From the NCBI GenBank assembly GCA_004194705.1, contig SADC01001303.1:504501-568500 (forward strand): 64,000 nucleotides of DNA, given 5' to 3'. Both the position numbers and the translations under genes were made by a program. Below, in pieces: positions 32,516 through 43,400 of this stretch. A model generated the notes under the pieces. That model saw nothing but the letters and a program-made list of their open reading frames with translations, searched no databases and was not told the DNA's origin. Source of the DNA: Ditylenchus dipsaci. Taxonomy: Eukaryota; Nematoda; Chromadorea; Rhabditida; Anguinidae. Positions within the stretch are counted from its first letter, which is position 1; each line of letters begins with the position of its first letter.

Positions 32516-32990
32516 ACATACATAGAGAACCATTGATCGTTGAAGATTCTTAATTGACTTGCTTTTTTTACCACTTGATTGGAGACTTGGCTGATGATAG
32601 AGACGACTGGTTGAGCAGCTGACCCTTGGGCTGGATAGATGACTAGGACGGAAATGGCGAACTCAGCTGCTTCTCTTCTTCTTTTTGTGGAGCAAAGACG
32701 ACACCATGCAGTTTGCGCTGAAGGCAGTTTTCGCCTCAACTGCCCCAGGGTGCGGCTCTTGGTCTTGAACTCAGAAGAATGTGGATCTCATGAGAAGACA
32801 TACGACAGAGATCTGAAAAGTTACCAAGTTAATATCTGAGCCTAAGTCTGGATGTGCCCATTCGGTTTGCCCTTATTCTATGTGAAACCGATATTACCGG
32901 GTCTTTTCGGATGATCCGCCTGGATGTCACCGTAGTCTTTTGAGTAAGACACAAATTCTTTGGTGCGGTCAAATTTAAAACCTAACTCAC
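32516..32990 (-). CDS. 3' exons of an unknown protein
   Basis: From an acceptor near 32990 the minus strand reads FDRTKEFVSYSKDYGDIQAD and HPKRP, then a GTAATA donor. A second exon after AACTTTTCAG (32818) reads LCRMSSHEIHILLSSRPRAA then PWGS. Frame slips follow into a Ser/Lys-rich tail (SSLSSAKSPIKW or equivalent). AATAAA on the minus strand at about 32490 would serve as poly(A) signal. The two exons join in phase (G|AT). Not recognised; the gene converges tail-to-tail with the terminal exon at 32030-32261. Confidence 0.45.
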
Positions 32991-32999
32991 TACCAGTTT

Positions 33000-34440
33000 T
33001 TCACAGCATGAGGTTAAGTAACAGTGAAAGCGTGTAAAAAAAACATGTATGTAGTTTTCAAGCAAAGATTTGGCGCGAATTTGAATGAGGGTTTTGTGTG
33101 TTTTGAAATAAATTATTAAGCAAGTCATGTTTTATATAACTTTTGGTTTGCAGGGTGGTTTTGTCCAAATTACCCTAACAACTAACATAGTTGAACTCTA
33201 TATGAAAATCAATCCCATCCTTCATCATTGGTTCTTTCTGGGTTGTGTTTAGCCCGGAACAGGCCAGTGTAGGTTTGCGAAAGCTGGAACGTGTTTTTTT
33301 CGCTGTTTCAATAACCCAGACTGCACCTAAGCACAATCTCGATGAAACTTACGAGGAATAAGACCAAAGTAGGAGCAATTATCACATAGGGCCTAGATTT
33401 TGTCTTTTAATGATAACAAAAGTTATGTAGAGTGTCTGTGAGTTGTCTTTTTCTCGACTAAAATATATGTTGAAAGTGCAAAATATAAAAACATTTTTCA
33501 AACTGTCTAAAGTGCAACCATATAACACGCTTATCAAACATAAAATAAGCCAAAACTTAATCTCTTAAAAGTTTAAAAAACAAACTATTGTCTTAGTCAA
33601 AGGCAATGAATAGAATACAAAGACGCTTTCTTTCGATACTCGGAAAATGAATTCAAACAATAGTTGTTGTTTTGGCGCACTGGATATTTTTGCTAAATAC
33701 GACAATATGTGATTTTTGATTATTACTTTTATTTTGAAATTTTTTAGTTTACTTTGTTAAGAATTCATATTTTTTGTTATTGTTTTTGTACCTAATTTTT
33801 ACCTGTTATTAGAATATTTCTGCGCAGATGCAAAACCTGAGAATATTGCTTTTTATGGAAATGTATTAAAATGCGCATTTCCGGTTCTTCGACTATGCAT
33901 ATTGTTTTTATGAATATGCCTATTTCTCGGCTTCTGTGTGCCCTGATTTTGAACCATTGATTTTTGACTTGAAATGCTGATTTTTGCTAAAAACCAATAA
34001 AATCCGAAATCGCTATTTTTGAGTAATATAACTGATTTTCGATCCCAAATGCTGATTTTCTGGGTTTCCGACTAACACGCAAATGTTGATTGAAAACTGA
34101 ATTTTGACTTCATAATAACAATTTTTATCTCCTCGTCTCATTCAAAACGTTTTCGTTTGGAGTCTGGCTGCATTATCCACTGAGAATCGGAATAAATACT
34201 TCAAATTGTGAAAGAGGGATGCAACTGCTGTTGGGAAAAAACAGTTTAACAGTTTAAACTGTGGTAGAAAAAGTGGCTCCCGTGGAGATGAAAAATCTTC
34301 GACAATATCTTTAATAAACACAGATTTTTTCAACTTGGCCCTTTTGGTTTTTTGTAATTTTTAGGCTTGTTAATGTTAAGACGCAAAAACACACAAAAAA
34401 TCAACAGGCGCGCCAAGTTGAAAAATCGAGATAGTCAAAA
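33000..34440. other. No gene recognised
   Basis: AT-rich intergenic DNA with chance frames only. A run at 33950-34120 repeats AATGCTGATTTT-type words loosely. No termini of known MITE families were seen. Confidence 0.4.
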
Positions 34441-34443
34441 CTA

Positions 34444-34795
34444 TTAGGTTGATCCAAAAGTTGTGAGACCAACCGCGTAAACTTTTTTTCGAAATTTTCT
34501 TTTCGTTCAAAAGACTTAGAGTTTATTTGTTTACACATTTTAATCATTTTTTCAGACAACAAAAATTTTTTTGGTATAAAAATGTTGAAAAAAATTTCAC
34601 CTTGGTCCTCCAAGCTGATTAAAAATAAATGAAAAAAATCAGCCTGGGACCAAGGTAAAAAAATTATTCAACATTTTATACCAAAAAAATTTCATTTGTC
34701 TAAAAATCATTAAAATGTGTAAATGAATAAGTTCTAAGTCTTTCAAATGAAAAAAAATTCACGCAGTTAGTCTCACAACTTTTGGATCAACCTAA
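34444..34795. mobile_element. Mariner-type foldback MITE
   Basis: The ends TTAGGTTGATCCAAAAGTTG and CAACTTTTGGATCAACCTAA are perfect inverses flanked by TA (34442-34443, 34796-34797). TTAGGTTG-xx-C-xAAAAGT is the classic mariner terminus. The 352 bp form an almost complete palindrome: CACCTTGGTCC pairs with GGACCAAGGT around the centre. It has no transposase and would fold into a long hairpin if transcribed. Confidence 0.9.
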
Positions 34796-34799
34796 TAGA

Positions 34800-36035
34800 T
34801 AGACCTAAGTCAATCAGCTCAGTCAAATCACCAAAGCATTTTTTTGAAAATTTTTCACTGCACTACTTTTTCACCTAAAGTCTCAGAAAAAAATTTGTAG
34901 TCATGTTTATACAAGAAATTGATGGTATAAAATTTTAAAAAAAATTGCTTCGTCCTCAAAGCTGATTTGGCTGGAAGGGGAGAGATCAATTTAGCCAAGT
35001 TTTCCGTTAGACCATCTCAAAAATTAGGAAAACCATTGTGTCCGTAATAAACACACACCCTTATCTTATAAGAGTCTTAAAATAGAACCGAATTTTTTTG
35101 TTACCTTCACTGCTTTTTTTCTAAGCTACTTTGTGTACATACTGCAAAACTATACCAGTAAATTTAAGTGTTTCAAAAATGGCAACTTTTTTTTCTTATT
35201 AGGCTATAGACATTTTTCGTTTAGTCGAAATTAAAAGAATGCTTTTTTGGCCAGCCAAAAAATTCATCCATTCAACTTTGCCGGAATTTCTCTTCAGAAT
35301 AAGATTGAACCAGAACTTTTTTGTCTTATTGGCCCAACTTGGCTGTCTTCTATACTACTGCTTTTTTGTTTGTGGTTGTTGCGAGAGCACTCATCTCCTC
35401 TTCATTTACCTAAATTAACCCAATTGTGCCTTTCACCAAAAACGTATTTTTTGTCACTTGGGAGTGCAAAGCCTATTTTGGTGCTGCTGTTTCTTTTTTT
35501 AAAGTACTCTTAGGTGAAAAAATTGTTGCGAGTTCACAAAATGTCAGATATCAATTTCATAGAATTACATATTTTTGTTAAAAGTCTTGTTATTTAGGGA
35601 GTATTTTCAGTGAAAGTGGAAATTGGAAATCATACCTTTAAATTTAATTTCAGGCTCTCCACATGTGGTTGAGCATAAGCAACAATTAGAAGTGATTTTT
35701 TTCTTAGAATTCACTTTTCATTTGACTCTTTCATAATAGCAGTATTAGTAATTTTAAGTATAGAATTAAAACTTTTTAATTTTAATGTTTTACTAAGTTT
35801 CGCTTGCGAAAGTCTTATTATAAACAATTCGATATTTAGAGATCTCTTATCAAACATATTTATCGAAAGGGACGTTTTGTATTTGGCATTCAATATGTCT
35901 GAAAATTCAATCGTTAAACCATAAATAAGATCCGAAACCAGTGGAACTTGATATCGTATTTTATCTTGAAGAACTTTGACTTTATATCGTATCATTTCAA
36001 CCGTCTAAGAATCTTGAAATGGTCGGTAATTATAT
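34800..36035. other. No confident gene
   Basis: Two open frames stand out but lack support: 35247-35513 (+), hydrophobic, and 35711-35995 (-), which reads VPLVSDLIYGLTIEFSDILN. Neither has a recognised domain or flanking splice logic I trust. Confidence 0.35.
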
Positions 36036-36039
36036 TCAC

Positions 36040-36178
36040 TTAACTGTGGAATGGTTATCTAGAATTACTGTAAAATAACCATAGTTAACTATGTATTAAT
36101 TATCTAGAACTCGCTATAAGACAATCAGAGTTGACTATGGAGTAGTTATCTAGAATTTAATGTGAAATAATTAAAGTT
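36040..36178 (+). repeat. Dispersed GTTAACTGTGGAATAGTTAT satellite, left of MULE
   Basis: About five degenerate 30-bp units (ACTGTGGAATGGTTATCTAG, GACTATGGAGTAGTTATCTA) end at ATTAAAGTT, the target site of the adjacent element. The same satellite resumes at 38344. Confidence 0.75.
36170..36178 (+). repeat. 9-bp target-site duplication ATTAAAGTT (left copy)
   Basis: ATTAAAGTT occurs directly before the element start CGGTACGTGACAAAATTTGC. It occurs again directly after the element end at 38344-38352. Nine bases is the duplication length made by Mutator-superfamily transposases. Confidence 0.85.
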
Positions 36179-36654
36179 CGGTACGTGACAAAATTTGCTC
36201 GCGCCAAAATTTGCTCGGACCGAAATTTGCTCGCGGCCAAAATTTGCTCGCGCCAAAATTTGCTCGCGGTCAAAATTTGCTCGCGGCCAAAATTTGCTCG
36301 CGCCAAAATTTGCTCGGACCAAAATTTGCTCGGCCATAATTTGCTCGGACAATATTTGCTCGGCCATAATTTGCTATGGTAGGTCTTTACTTAATGTTCC
36401 AGATCTAACCTCGAGAGACGAAATACATTCTTAATCGTCTAGATTAAGCCTTAATGATCCCAAACCATCTTCAATGATCTAGAAACTAGTGAGTTGACTA
36501 GGGTTTGCAGGCGCCTATCGGCGCCTATGCCGTCCGGGAATATTAGTGCTTCAGGCACTATTCCTGTGGTTCGGGAACATTAGTGGTTCATGTATATTAG
36601 CAGCTCGGGCAGATTAATCGTTCGAGTACATTAATGGTTAGGGTAGATCATCCA

Positions 36655-36780
36655 CCCTACCTGTGAACCCACCTACTCTACCTCGCCTATCCTTGCCTAC
36701 CCTTGCTTATCGTCCCCTATTTTCGCTTACCTCGCCTATCCTCGCCTACCTCGCCAACCCTCACCTATTTCGCCTACTAT
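36655..36780 (+). repeat. CCTCGCCTA(C/T) minisatellite inside the MULE
   Basis: Repeated CTACCTCGCCTATCC and CTTGCCTACCCTTGC-type 10-mers, strand-biased to pyrimidines. It is followed by the GTACGTTATATCAAAGTTTG end and CTGTA terminus of a TA-MITE, so it may be that MITE's body. Confidence 0.55.
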
Positions 36781-37375
36781 AACGTACACCTGACCTGAAC
36801 TCCAGGGTGTACGTTATATCAAAGTTTGACTGTAGAGATTCCACCTGAACACTTAAATTTCCTATCTGGCTACCTAGCCACCCTAACTGGACATTTACCT
36901 ACCCTACCTGGCAGAAAAAGCATTGCCAGAAAAGTGGACTTCAACACAAAAATCCACCTTAAATTCAGGCTAAAATCCACCATCACCAATTTGGATGGCA
37001 AAGAATTTTTTTTAGAAGTCATTTTGATTATACGTGTTTGTGCTTAAAAGAAAGCCAAGACTTGGTGTACTTGAGGGTTCCGCAAAAATATCTGATATTA
37101 GTTCGCAAAGATGGCAGAAAATTAGACTCAAACAAAAAAATGTGCCGAAAAACCCCCCGTTTTGGGCCGTCCATAGTGGTGTTTTTAAATCACATAATGG
37201 TAATAATTAACTATCATACATAATTTTGCCAAGACGAACAGGTGGACTAATTATCTGGTGGTAAAAAGAGAGCACAGTTGAATTTCCTAAAATGAACTAC
37301 AACAACCGTTTTTATTCATACATCTGAGACAAATAACGAAAAACTGAGAGGTTTTAACAATTTTTTCAACACATC

Positions 37376-37969
37376 AATGATCCTTCTTGTTGAACTTCTT
37401 GCTCCATGAAGCTCCACCAGGGCGAGAATCCTCTTGTCTGCTTCTTGGCATTACCTTCTTTCTTAGATGCTTGCTGACCACGGATACACTGCTCATAAGT
37501 ATGATCGCTCCGGCTCCATTCACAGTTTTCTTCTTAGCTAAGACTGCGTAGACCTATATAAAAAGTAAGCCAATTTGAGATATATGAAAGGAGAAGTGAT
37601 GGAGAAAGTCCCGTCCAGATGATTATTGGCTATTTCGACAGCCCAGTCAAGGCTCGAAGCACGCCTGAAGATCATCACCCTGTAATGAACAAAAAATAGT
37701 GAATCACGCAAGACGTCACAAGTCTGATTACCTATCAGGATTAAGCATATCTCTCCTGAGCCAGCCAAGAGAAACAGCTCAGTCTTGGCATCATCGTAGC
37801 ATTTGAACTCATGCAGAAAGTACACGTCTGCACTCAGTTTGCTTGAACCAATGGAATTTGTTGCTTGACTCGTCTCTCTTCTGACTTGTTTTCTGAGAGC
37901 ACTTTGCTTAGATTCGCTGCAACCATCGTCTAAAGTTCTTGAGCTGTTACGTGAAGATCTATATGGCGT
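37376..37969 (-). CDS. MULE transposase, N-terminal part (degenerate)
   Basis: Exon 37969-37732 follows a GGTTTTAG acceptor and reads SALRKQVRRETSQATNSI, then VYFLHEFKCYDDAKTELFLL. A 51-52-bp intron (GTAATC...TTACAG) leads to VMIFRRASSLDWAVEIANNH, then LDGTFSITSPFIYL and VYAVLAKKKT. The series IF-x(4-6)-L-xx-A-x(5)-DGTF-x-xx-P and VYAxLxxK matches the start of the MULE DDE domain, where DGTF holds the first catalytic Asp. The usual IHG segment between is missing, and the C-terminal catalytic half is absent: the last open stretch is a Lys/Ser-rich tail ending at TGA near 37376. It is therefore a truncated, probably inactive transposase lying within matched TIRs. AATAAA on the minus strand at about 37310. 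Confidence 0.55.
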
Positions 37970-38343
37970 CTAAAACCAATCAGCTAGTATTCCTTAAAAC
38001 AACAACAGTAAACTCTAAAATCATACATCTTGTGTTTCGAGTTATATGTTAATTGTGCAGCACCATTTAGGCTGATGCTAGACCATGTCAGACAGATCTA
38101 GACCATTAAAGGTAAATCTGGAACACTGAGAAAAAAATTTAAACCCGAGCAAATTATGGATGAGCAAATTTTGTCCGAGCAATTATGGCCGAGCAAATTT
38201 TGGTCCGAGCAAATTTTGGCGCGAGCAAATTTTGGCCGCGAGCAAATTTTGACCGCGAGCAAATTTTGGCGCGAGCAAATTTTGGCCGCGAGCAAATTTC
38301 GGTCCGAGCAAATTTTGGCGCGAGCAAATTTTGTCCGTGTCCG

Positions 38344-38465
38344 ATTAAAGTTAACTGTGGAATAGTTATCTAGATTTTACTGTGAATAATTAAACTTAAC
38401 TGTTTAATGGTTATCTAGAATTTACTGTATTATAACCATAGTCGACTGTAATATATCTATAGATT
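38344..38465 (+). repeat. Dispersed satellite, right of MULE, beginning with TSD copy
   Basis: Begins with ATTAAAGTT (second TSD copy) and continues AACTGTGGAATAGTTATCTAG in several degenerate units. Removing 36179-38343 plus one TSD restores a continuous satellite. Confidence 0.8.
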
Positions 38466-38469
38466 TGAT

Positions 38470-39670
38470 GCATCTTTGATGCACTCTAGATAAGAAGCAA
38501 CTAGATCCTTATTATTCGACAAGTATTGTTAAGTATTGTATTGGTTTCATACTTTTATTGAGCTGTTTCAAGGCTGTGAAAGAGTAAAGCCTTAGAACTA
38601 TGTTTTTAATAACACTTTTGGACAGGTAAAGCTATAAAATTTTTTAGGTAATTAATTAGGTAATTTTACTGTAATGGCTGTATTCTGTAACTGTAAATAC
38701 ACTATTGTAATGAAGATCACACATATTATTAATCTGCGAATAACAACTATATAACTAATATAACTAATGTCCGTCGTCATCAAATAATTTACAGTGTATA
38801 CTATGCTAACTTATCAGACTATACTAACTTATCCTAGATCAGTATTAAGTTTTTATTTTGAGTTTTCGTAATTCTTATGATTTGGTGAACTTCCGAGCCC
38901 TTTTTTGACTAGCTGCTTTTTCGCTTTTTTCGTGGATTATTTCACTAATGAGCTTAAATTTGTAAATCCACGTGAACATAATTCTAATTGAAATATTCCC
39001 TCTTTGGGATATTTTTTTCTACATGCACTCCCAACACTACAATGTGTAAACTTTTTCTTCTCAGCACCTCCAGTACCTACCTAGTCCCACCCCTTGCTGT
39101 CCAACTCATTACATTTAAAAATATAATGAAAAGGGGGACACGGCTTAGGAGTAGAGGAGGCACTGAAAACAAAGAAGAGATGTGGTGTGTCCCTCTCAAG
39201 TCCAAAAGTCGCCATCTGACAATACAACAATTTTGGTGGGTGAGAGAGCTGGATATAAAAATTGTCCCACACACTGCTTTGCCTTCTTCCCTTCTGTGGT
39301 CATTCCTATAAAAAAGTTGACTGCTTTCAAGCTTTTAACTTCACTAATAATTACTTCAATTTGCGCCTCTTTTATACATATAGCGTGTGTAAAACACCTT
39401 TTTAGTAAAAAATTTAGTTGAGTTCAGGTGTTAAGTTAGTTTACATAGTTGGAATGTCTATAATTATTTTGATTTTTGATAGCTCGAGGAATTTTTCGAG
39501 ATTTTTCGAGAGATTCGAGTCAAAATCAGAAAAAAATTTGAGAATTTATTGTTACTGCAAGTTTAGCACAACTTTTTTTTATTTGGGATTCCAAATCTTT
39601 CTTGAAATTTTCAGTTCAAATCTTTTTTTGAGCTCTAAAAAGGAATAAGAATCGGATCAAATAGCACTTT
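38470..39670. other. No confident gene
   Basis: AT-rich. Frames at 38988-39421 are open in several phases on both strands, without splice-site or family support. Confidence 0.35.
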
Positions 39671-39672
39671 TG

Positions 39673-39924
39673 CTAAAATAATTTAAGCTTCTTTCTATGA
39701 ATTTTTACACATTTTAAAAAATGTCCTTTTTCTATTTTCCTGCTAAAATAATTTGTTTTAAATCCATCGGCTCTTAGCATAGTATATAAATAACTGCGTC
39801 CCCTTTTAGCAGAAAAGAAGCGAGTAGGTGTGAATGGACTGCTACTGCGTAATAGAGCCATATCATCGTTAGTGCCTCTTATTTTGACTGCGCTGCTGCT
39901 GCTAAGCATCCCCAATCTCGACAT
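39673..39924 (-). CDS. Possible first exon of an unknown protein, divergent from the GPCR
   Basis: From ATG at 39924 the minus strand reads MSRLGMLSSSSAVKIRGTND, DMALLRSSSPFTPTRFFSAK and RGRSYLYTMLRADGFKTNYF. The Ser/Arg/Thr-rich composition is clearly less AT-rich than its surroundings. The frame then runs into AT-rich sequence and stops after 83 codons, so a donor probably lies near 39740. It starts 545 bp from the GPCR start on the other strand, so the two may share a bidirectional promoter. No family recognised. Confidence 0.45.
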   Translation of the reverse strand: MSRLGMLSSSSAVKIRGTNDDMALLRSSSPFTPTRFFSAKRGRSYLYTMLRADGFKTNYFSRKIEKGHFLKCVKIHRKKLKLF

Positions 39925-40469
39925 TTATTTTTAATTTCAAAACTAACTAAAAACAGTTGGCTGCACATTTTCTCCGAATTCAATTACAACAGCGGTTTTC
40001 GATTGTTGACATCTTATTTACTGTAGTGCCACCAATACTAAATCGCCATTAATTCACCAGTGTCCTTGAGTATCTTCTAATTAAATTTTCAGGTTTGTAC
40101 CTAACCGGCTTGCTAAATAAACAGCCGGATATTACCAGTACTCATTTTTGCCTTTAAATCGGTAAAATTCAACCAGCAACCAGTAATTTACTCCTATTTC
40201 ACTATATTAGCCAGCCCTTAATTATCTGTTGGATGTCTCACATTTATTACAACATATCTATTATGGTCGACGACCAGATGACTTGAAATGCCGCTGCTAA
40301 TAATGGTTGATGTATTATTATAATTATTACAGTGCCAGTGCTACTTAATGCATATTTCCCACATCAATTGAGTAAAATGTCTTGTCCAATGGCAAAATAA
40401 AGTCGGTGTGCCAACTTTTGTATCAAACGGAGCCATAAACCACTAGGCTACTGCTGACGCACCGTCAAA

Positions 40470-43400
40470 ATGAATCAAGCAGCGCCGTATCCTGCTATTC
40501 CCCACGAGTATATAGTTGTACTGGTCTACACATTGTTAGCTATAACTGGTCTATTTGGAAATATATGGGTCATGATGACTGGTATGTTTACTATTCAACA
40601 ATTTCGCAGCTATTTTTTGATTTCCAGTGATTAGTCAATTAGGATGTAGATTTGGTAGGTACGGCAACAGAAACAGAGGCTCAGTCTCGGGTGTTCAACA
40701 TTCAGCTTGTATATATTTGCTGCTGCTTTCAATCGTCGATCTGATTTCTTTTGTGCTGTGCCATTGCTGGCTGCTGATATTGTGGCCAATAGATGGCCTT
40801 TTGGCATAGGGTTGTGTAAATTGCTGTGGTCTTGTGAGGGGGCCAACAAAAGCCTGAGTCCATTGATTTTGACAGGTATGATAGATTGACCAGAAGTAAA
40901 AATTTGTTTTGCTTTAGTGGAGAAACCATTCCAATTTTTGAAACGGTCCCCTTGTTGATTTTTTTTGAAAAAAATCTTGGTCCCACCTTCTTCATTATGG
41001 TTACAGTGATTAGGATGACTTTTAAGGAAAACAACAAGAGGACCGAAACGGAAATGGGGACGGATTCTTCACTAGAATCATTGACTAGAAATTACAATTT
41101 CGAGAAAATTTTGAAAATTAAAGATTAAAAAATGCAGAGTTTCTGCTATTCTATAGGGGTCTTTGTAAAAAAAAATTGCTTGCTCCCCTGTCGTTGTTTT
41201 TATGCATTTAAAAAAAAATTGAATTTGTGTTTATGTTGTTTTCATTTGCTCTCATTTCTTTTAGTCTATGATCTTATTCGAAAATAATTAAAAACAGCGA
41301 AAAAAGCAAAAAAGTCGCCCTAAAAGCGCTTTTTATTTTGCCGGGACTTCTATAAAGTAATATCGTATGATTTTTAAACAGAGAAATTGTAATTTTGACC
41401 AAATGAGATAGCATAAAAAAATTATTTCAGCCCTATCAGTGGACAGGTACATAGCTGTGTGTCGCCCCTCGTTTGTCTGGCTCCGACAAACTTCTTTCGC
41501 CTTACTGGTCATAGCTGTGTGCATTTTCATCAGCTCTTTATTTATCCTGCCAGTGAGCTTCAAAGCTACTATCGGTATTATGGAAGATTCTAACAAAGAG
41601 GAACACCTAAAGTGTATTTGGGCATGAGCAGAACGTACGACGTGCTCCACATTCTGATCTGCTATGTTCTGCCACTAAGCCTGATTTGCTCGGTGTATGT
41701 AGCTATTTTGAGAAGGCTGTATCAGCACACCAGAATTTCTACTGTGGGCAGAAGGACTAGTATTTCGTTAAGCAGAGTGGTCAAGTGCTCTGTTTTGGTG
41801 GTTGCGTTTTACTTCATCTGCTGGACCCCTTACATCTGGATGTTTAGGATAGGCGCTATTTTTTCTAGTGGTAAGCATTTTTTAAAAATAGAAAAAAATT
41901 TGCGCCATTTTCTAGCTTTTGTTTATAAATTTGGAAGTTTGTGAAACTTTTATATATTAATAGCTCCAAATACTCACCACCGTTACAACCAGAGGCTTAG
42001 CCAAAAATTTCTGACGGGGCAGGAGGCGGTGTTGCACCAGAATTCTTTTTGCTCATTTTACTTACATCGTTTGAAAAATAATCTGACGGGGGCATCAGTT
42101 GGTGAAAAAATGAGAAGGGGGGGTCTGTGTACTTTACTGTTTTCGCAACATTTTCTAAAACTCAAATTGAATCTTTGTTGACTTTTCAAACTCGTTTTTT
42201 CTGCAAAATAATTGAATAAAACATGTTCTTTCCCAGGACATTTCTTTTACTGGTCATTGAATAGTAGTGAGAATGAATGAAAAGTTAAATTTAGCCGGAA
42301 ATGAAGAATACTAATTCAATAAGGGAAAGTTAGTGCCAGCCAACACATTGAAAAGTCATGCAACTGTCTCTAGTTAAAGCTATAAATTACTTTTTTATTT
42401 CAAGGATCATGAAACAGTTGAACATGTTCTTTTCTTCTTTTATTCTCTCATAGCACTCAAAGAAACGTTTCCTTGCTTTTTGCAAACCGCCCGTAATTTA
42501 ATTTCTTGCAAAGGACTGTGAAAGGCTGTTGATTTTAACCTTTTTCTCAAAAAAAACAAATTTAGCTTCGTGAAAGGATCATCTCTTGTCTGTGCGAGGA
42601 AATATCAATTTTTTTTAATGAAATAGCCTAAAAAAATTTCTATATTTTTATCAAAACTTTAGCAGCCGACTTTATTAACTTCACAGTTTTAGATGCGCGT
42701 CTAAGATAAACTCAAATTATAAAGGCAAAAAAGTCGATGTGATCCTCGAATTGTTATATCATGCAGAAAAAAATGGCCCACCGAATAAAAAATGCCGCAT
42801 TCTGTCTGATAGACGAACTCCCCATCCTAAATTCAAAATCGTGTTTTTGACATTGTGTTTTTGACGCACTTTTCGAAAACTTATATCAACCTATTTTTTT
42901 TCAATTTGTAGCTTATCTCACTGGCTACAAATTGAGGTATAATTTGACTAAGAAAAGTTTTAAAAAGTGGGTCGAAAACGCAATGCGACAAACACGATTT
43001 TGAACGCAGGGGAAGCGTTTATTAGAGAGAACACGAGAGTCATTTTAAATTTGCGTCACAATTTTGTTTAGATTTTATATCTGAAAACTTGGATTGATTC
43101 TTCATGCGCATTTAAGAATGACCACTTTGCATATTACACTACCGCCTTCATTTTTAATTAATGAAAGTACTGAATCAGGTAAAATAAACTATGAACAAGG
43201 TTTTGAATTTCAAAGCAAACTTGTTTGGCTTGGCCAAAAAAAATTACCTGATTCGCGCTATTCATTAAGTAATTAATGCACAGGATCTTTTTATTGACCA
43301 AATATTTTGACCACTTTTTATCGCTTTTGTATTTAATATTTTACAAAAAGATGCTCATTTCAAGTTGGTATGGGGTTTATTATACACCTGCTGTTTAGTT

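Larger units (their letters stand above)
36179..38343 (-). mobile_element. Mutator-like element (MULE), 2165 bp, long tandem-repeat TIRs
   Basis: The termini CGGTACGTGACAAAATTTGC and, inverted, CGGACACGGACAAAATTTGC are bounded by 9-bp direct repeats. Each TIR (36179-36375 and 38150-38343) holds about eleven 16-17-bp units of AAAATTTGCTCGCGCC type. The order of unit variants (CGCGCC, CGGACC, CGCGGCC, CGCGCC, CGCGGTC, CGCGGCC, CGCGCC, CGGACC, CGGCC) is identical in both arms, so they are true copies of one another. Inside are a MULE transposase fragment on the minus strand, a pyrimidine-rich minisatellite (36655-36780) and the end of a TA-MITE (36783-36830). The element is probably defective. 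Confidence 0.85.

Noticed and set aside
36146..38373. Open frames reading repeated KICSRPKFARA or ANFGREQILAR in the MULE arms
   Set aside because: They are translations of the 16-17-bp tandem TIR units in both arms and both strands, not proteins.
40740..40760. Programmed ribosomal frameshifting in the GPCR
   Set aside because: At least four slips, all in the same direction and without a shared slippery heptamer or structure, occur in this gene and likewise in unrelated genes. Sequence error is simpler.
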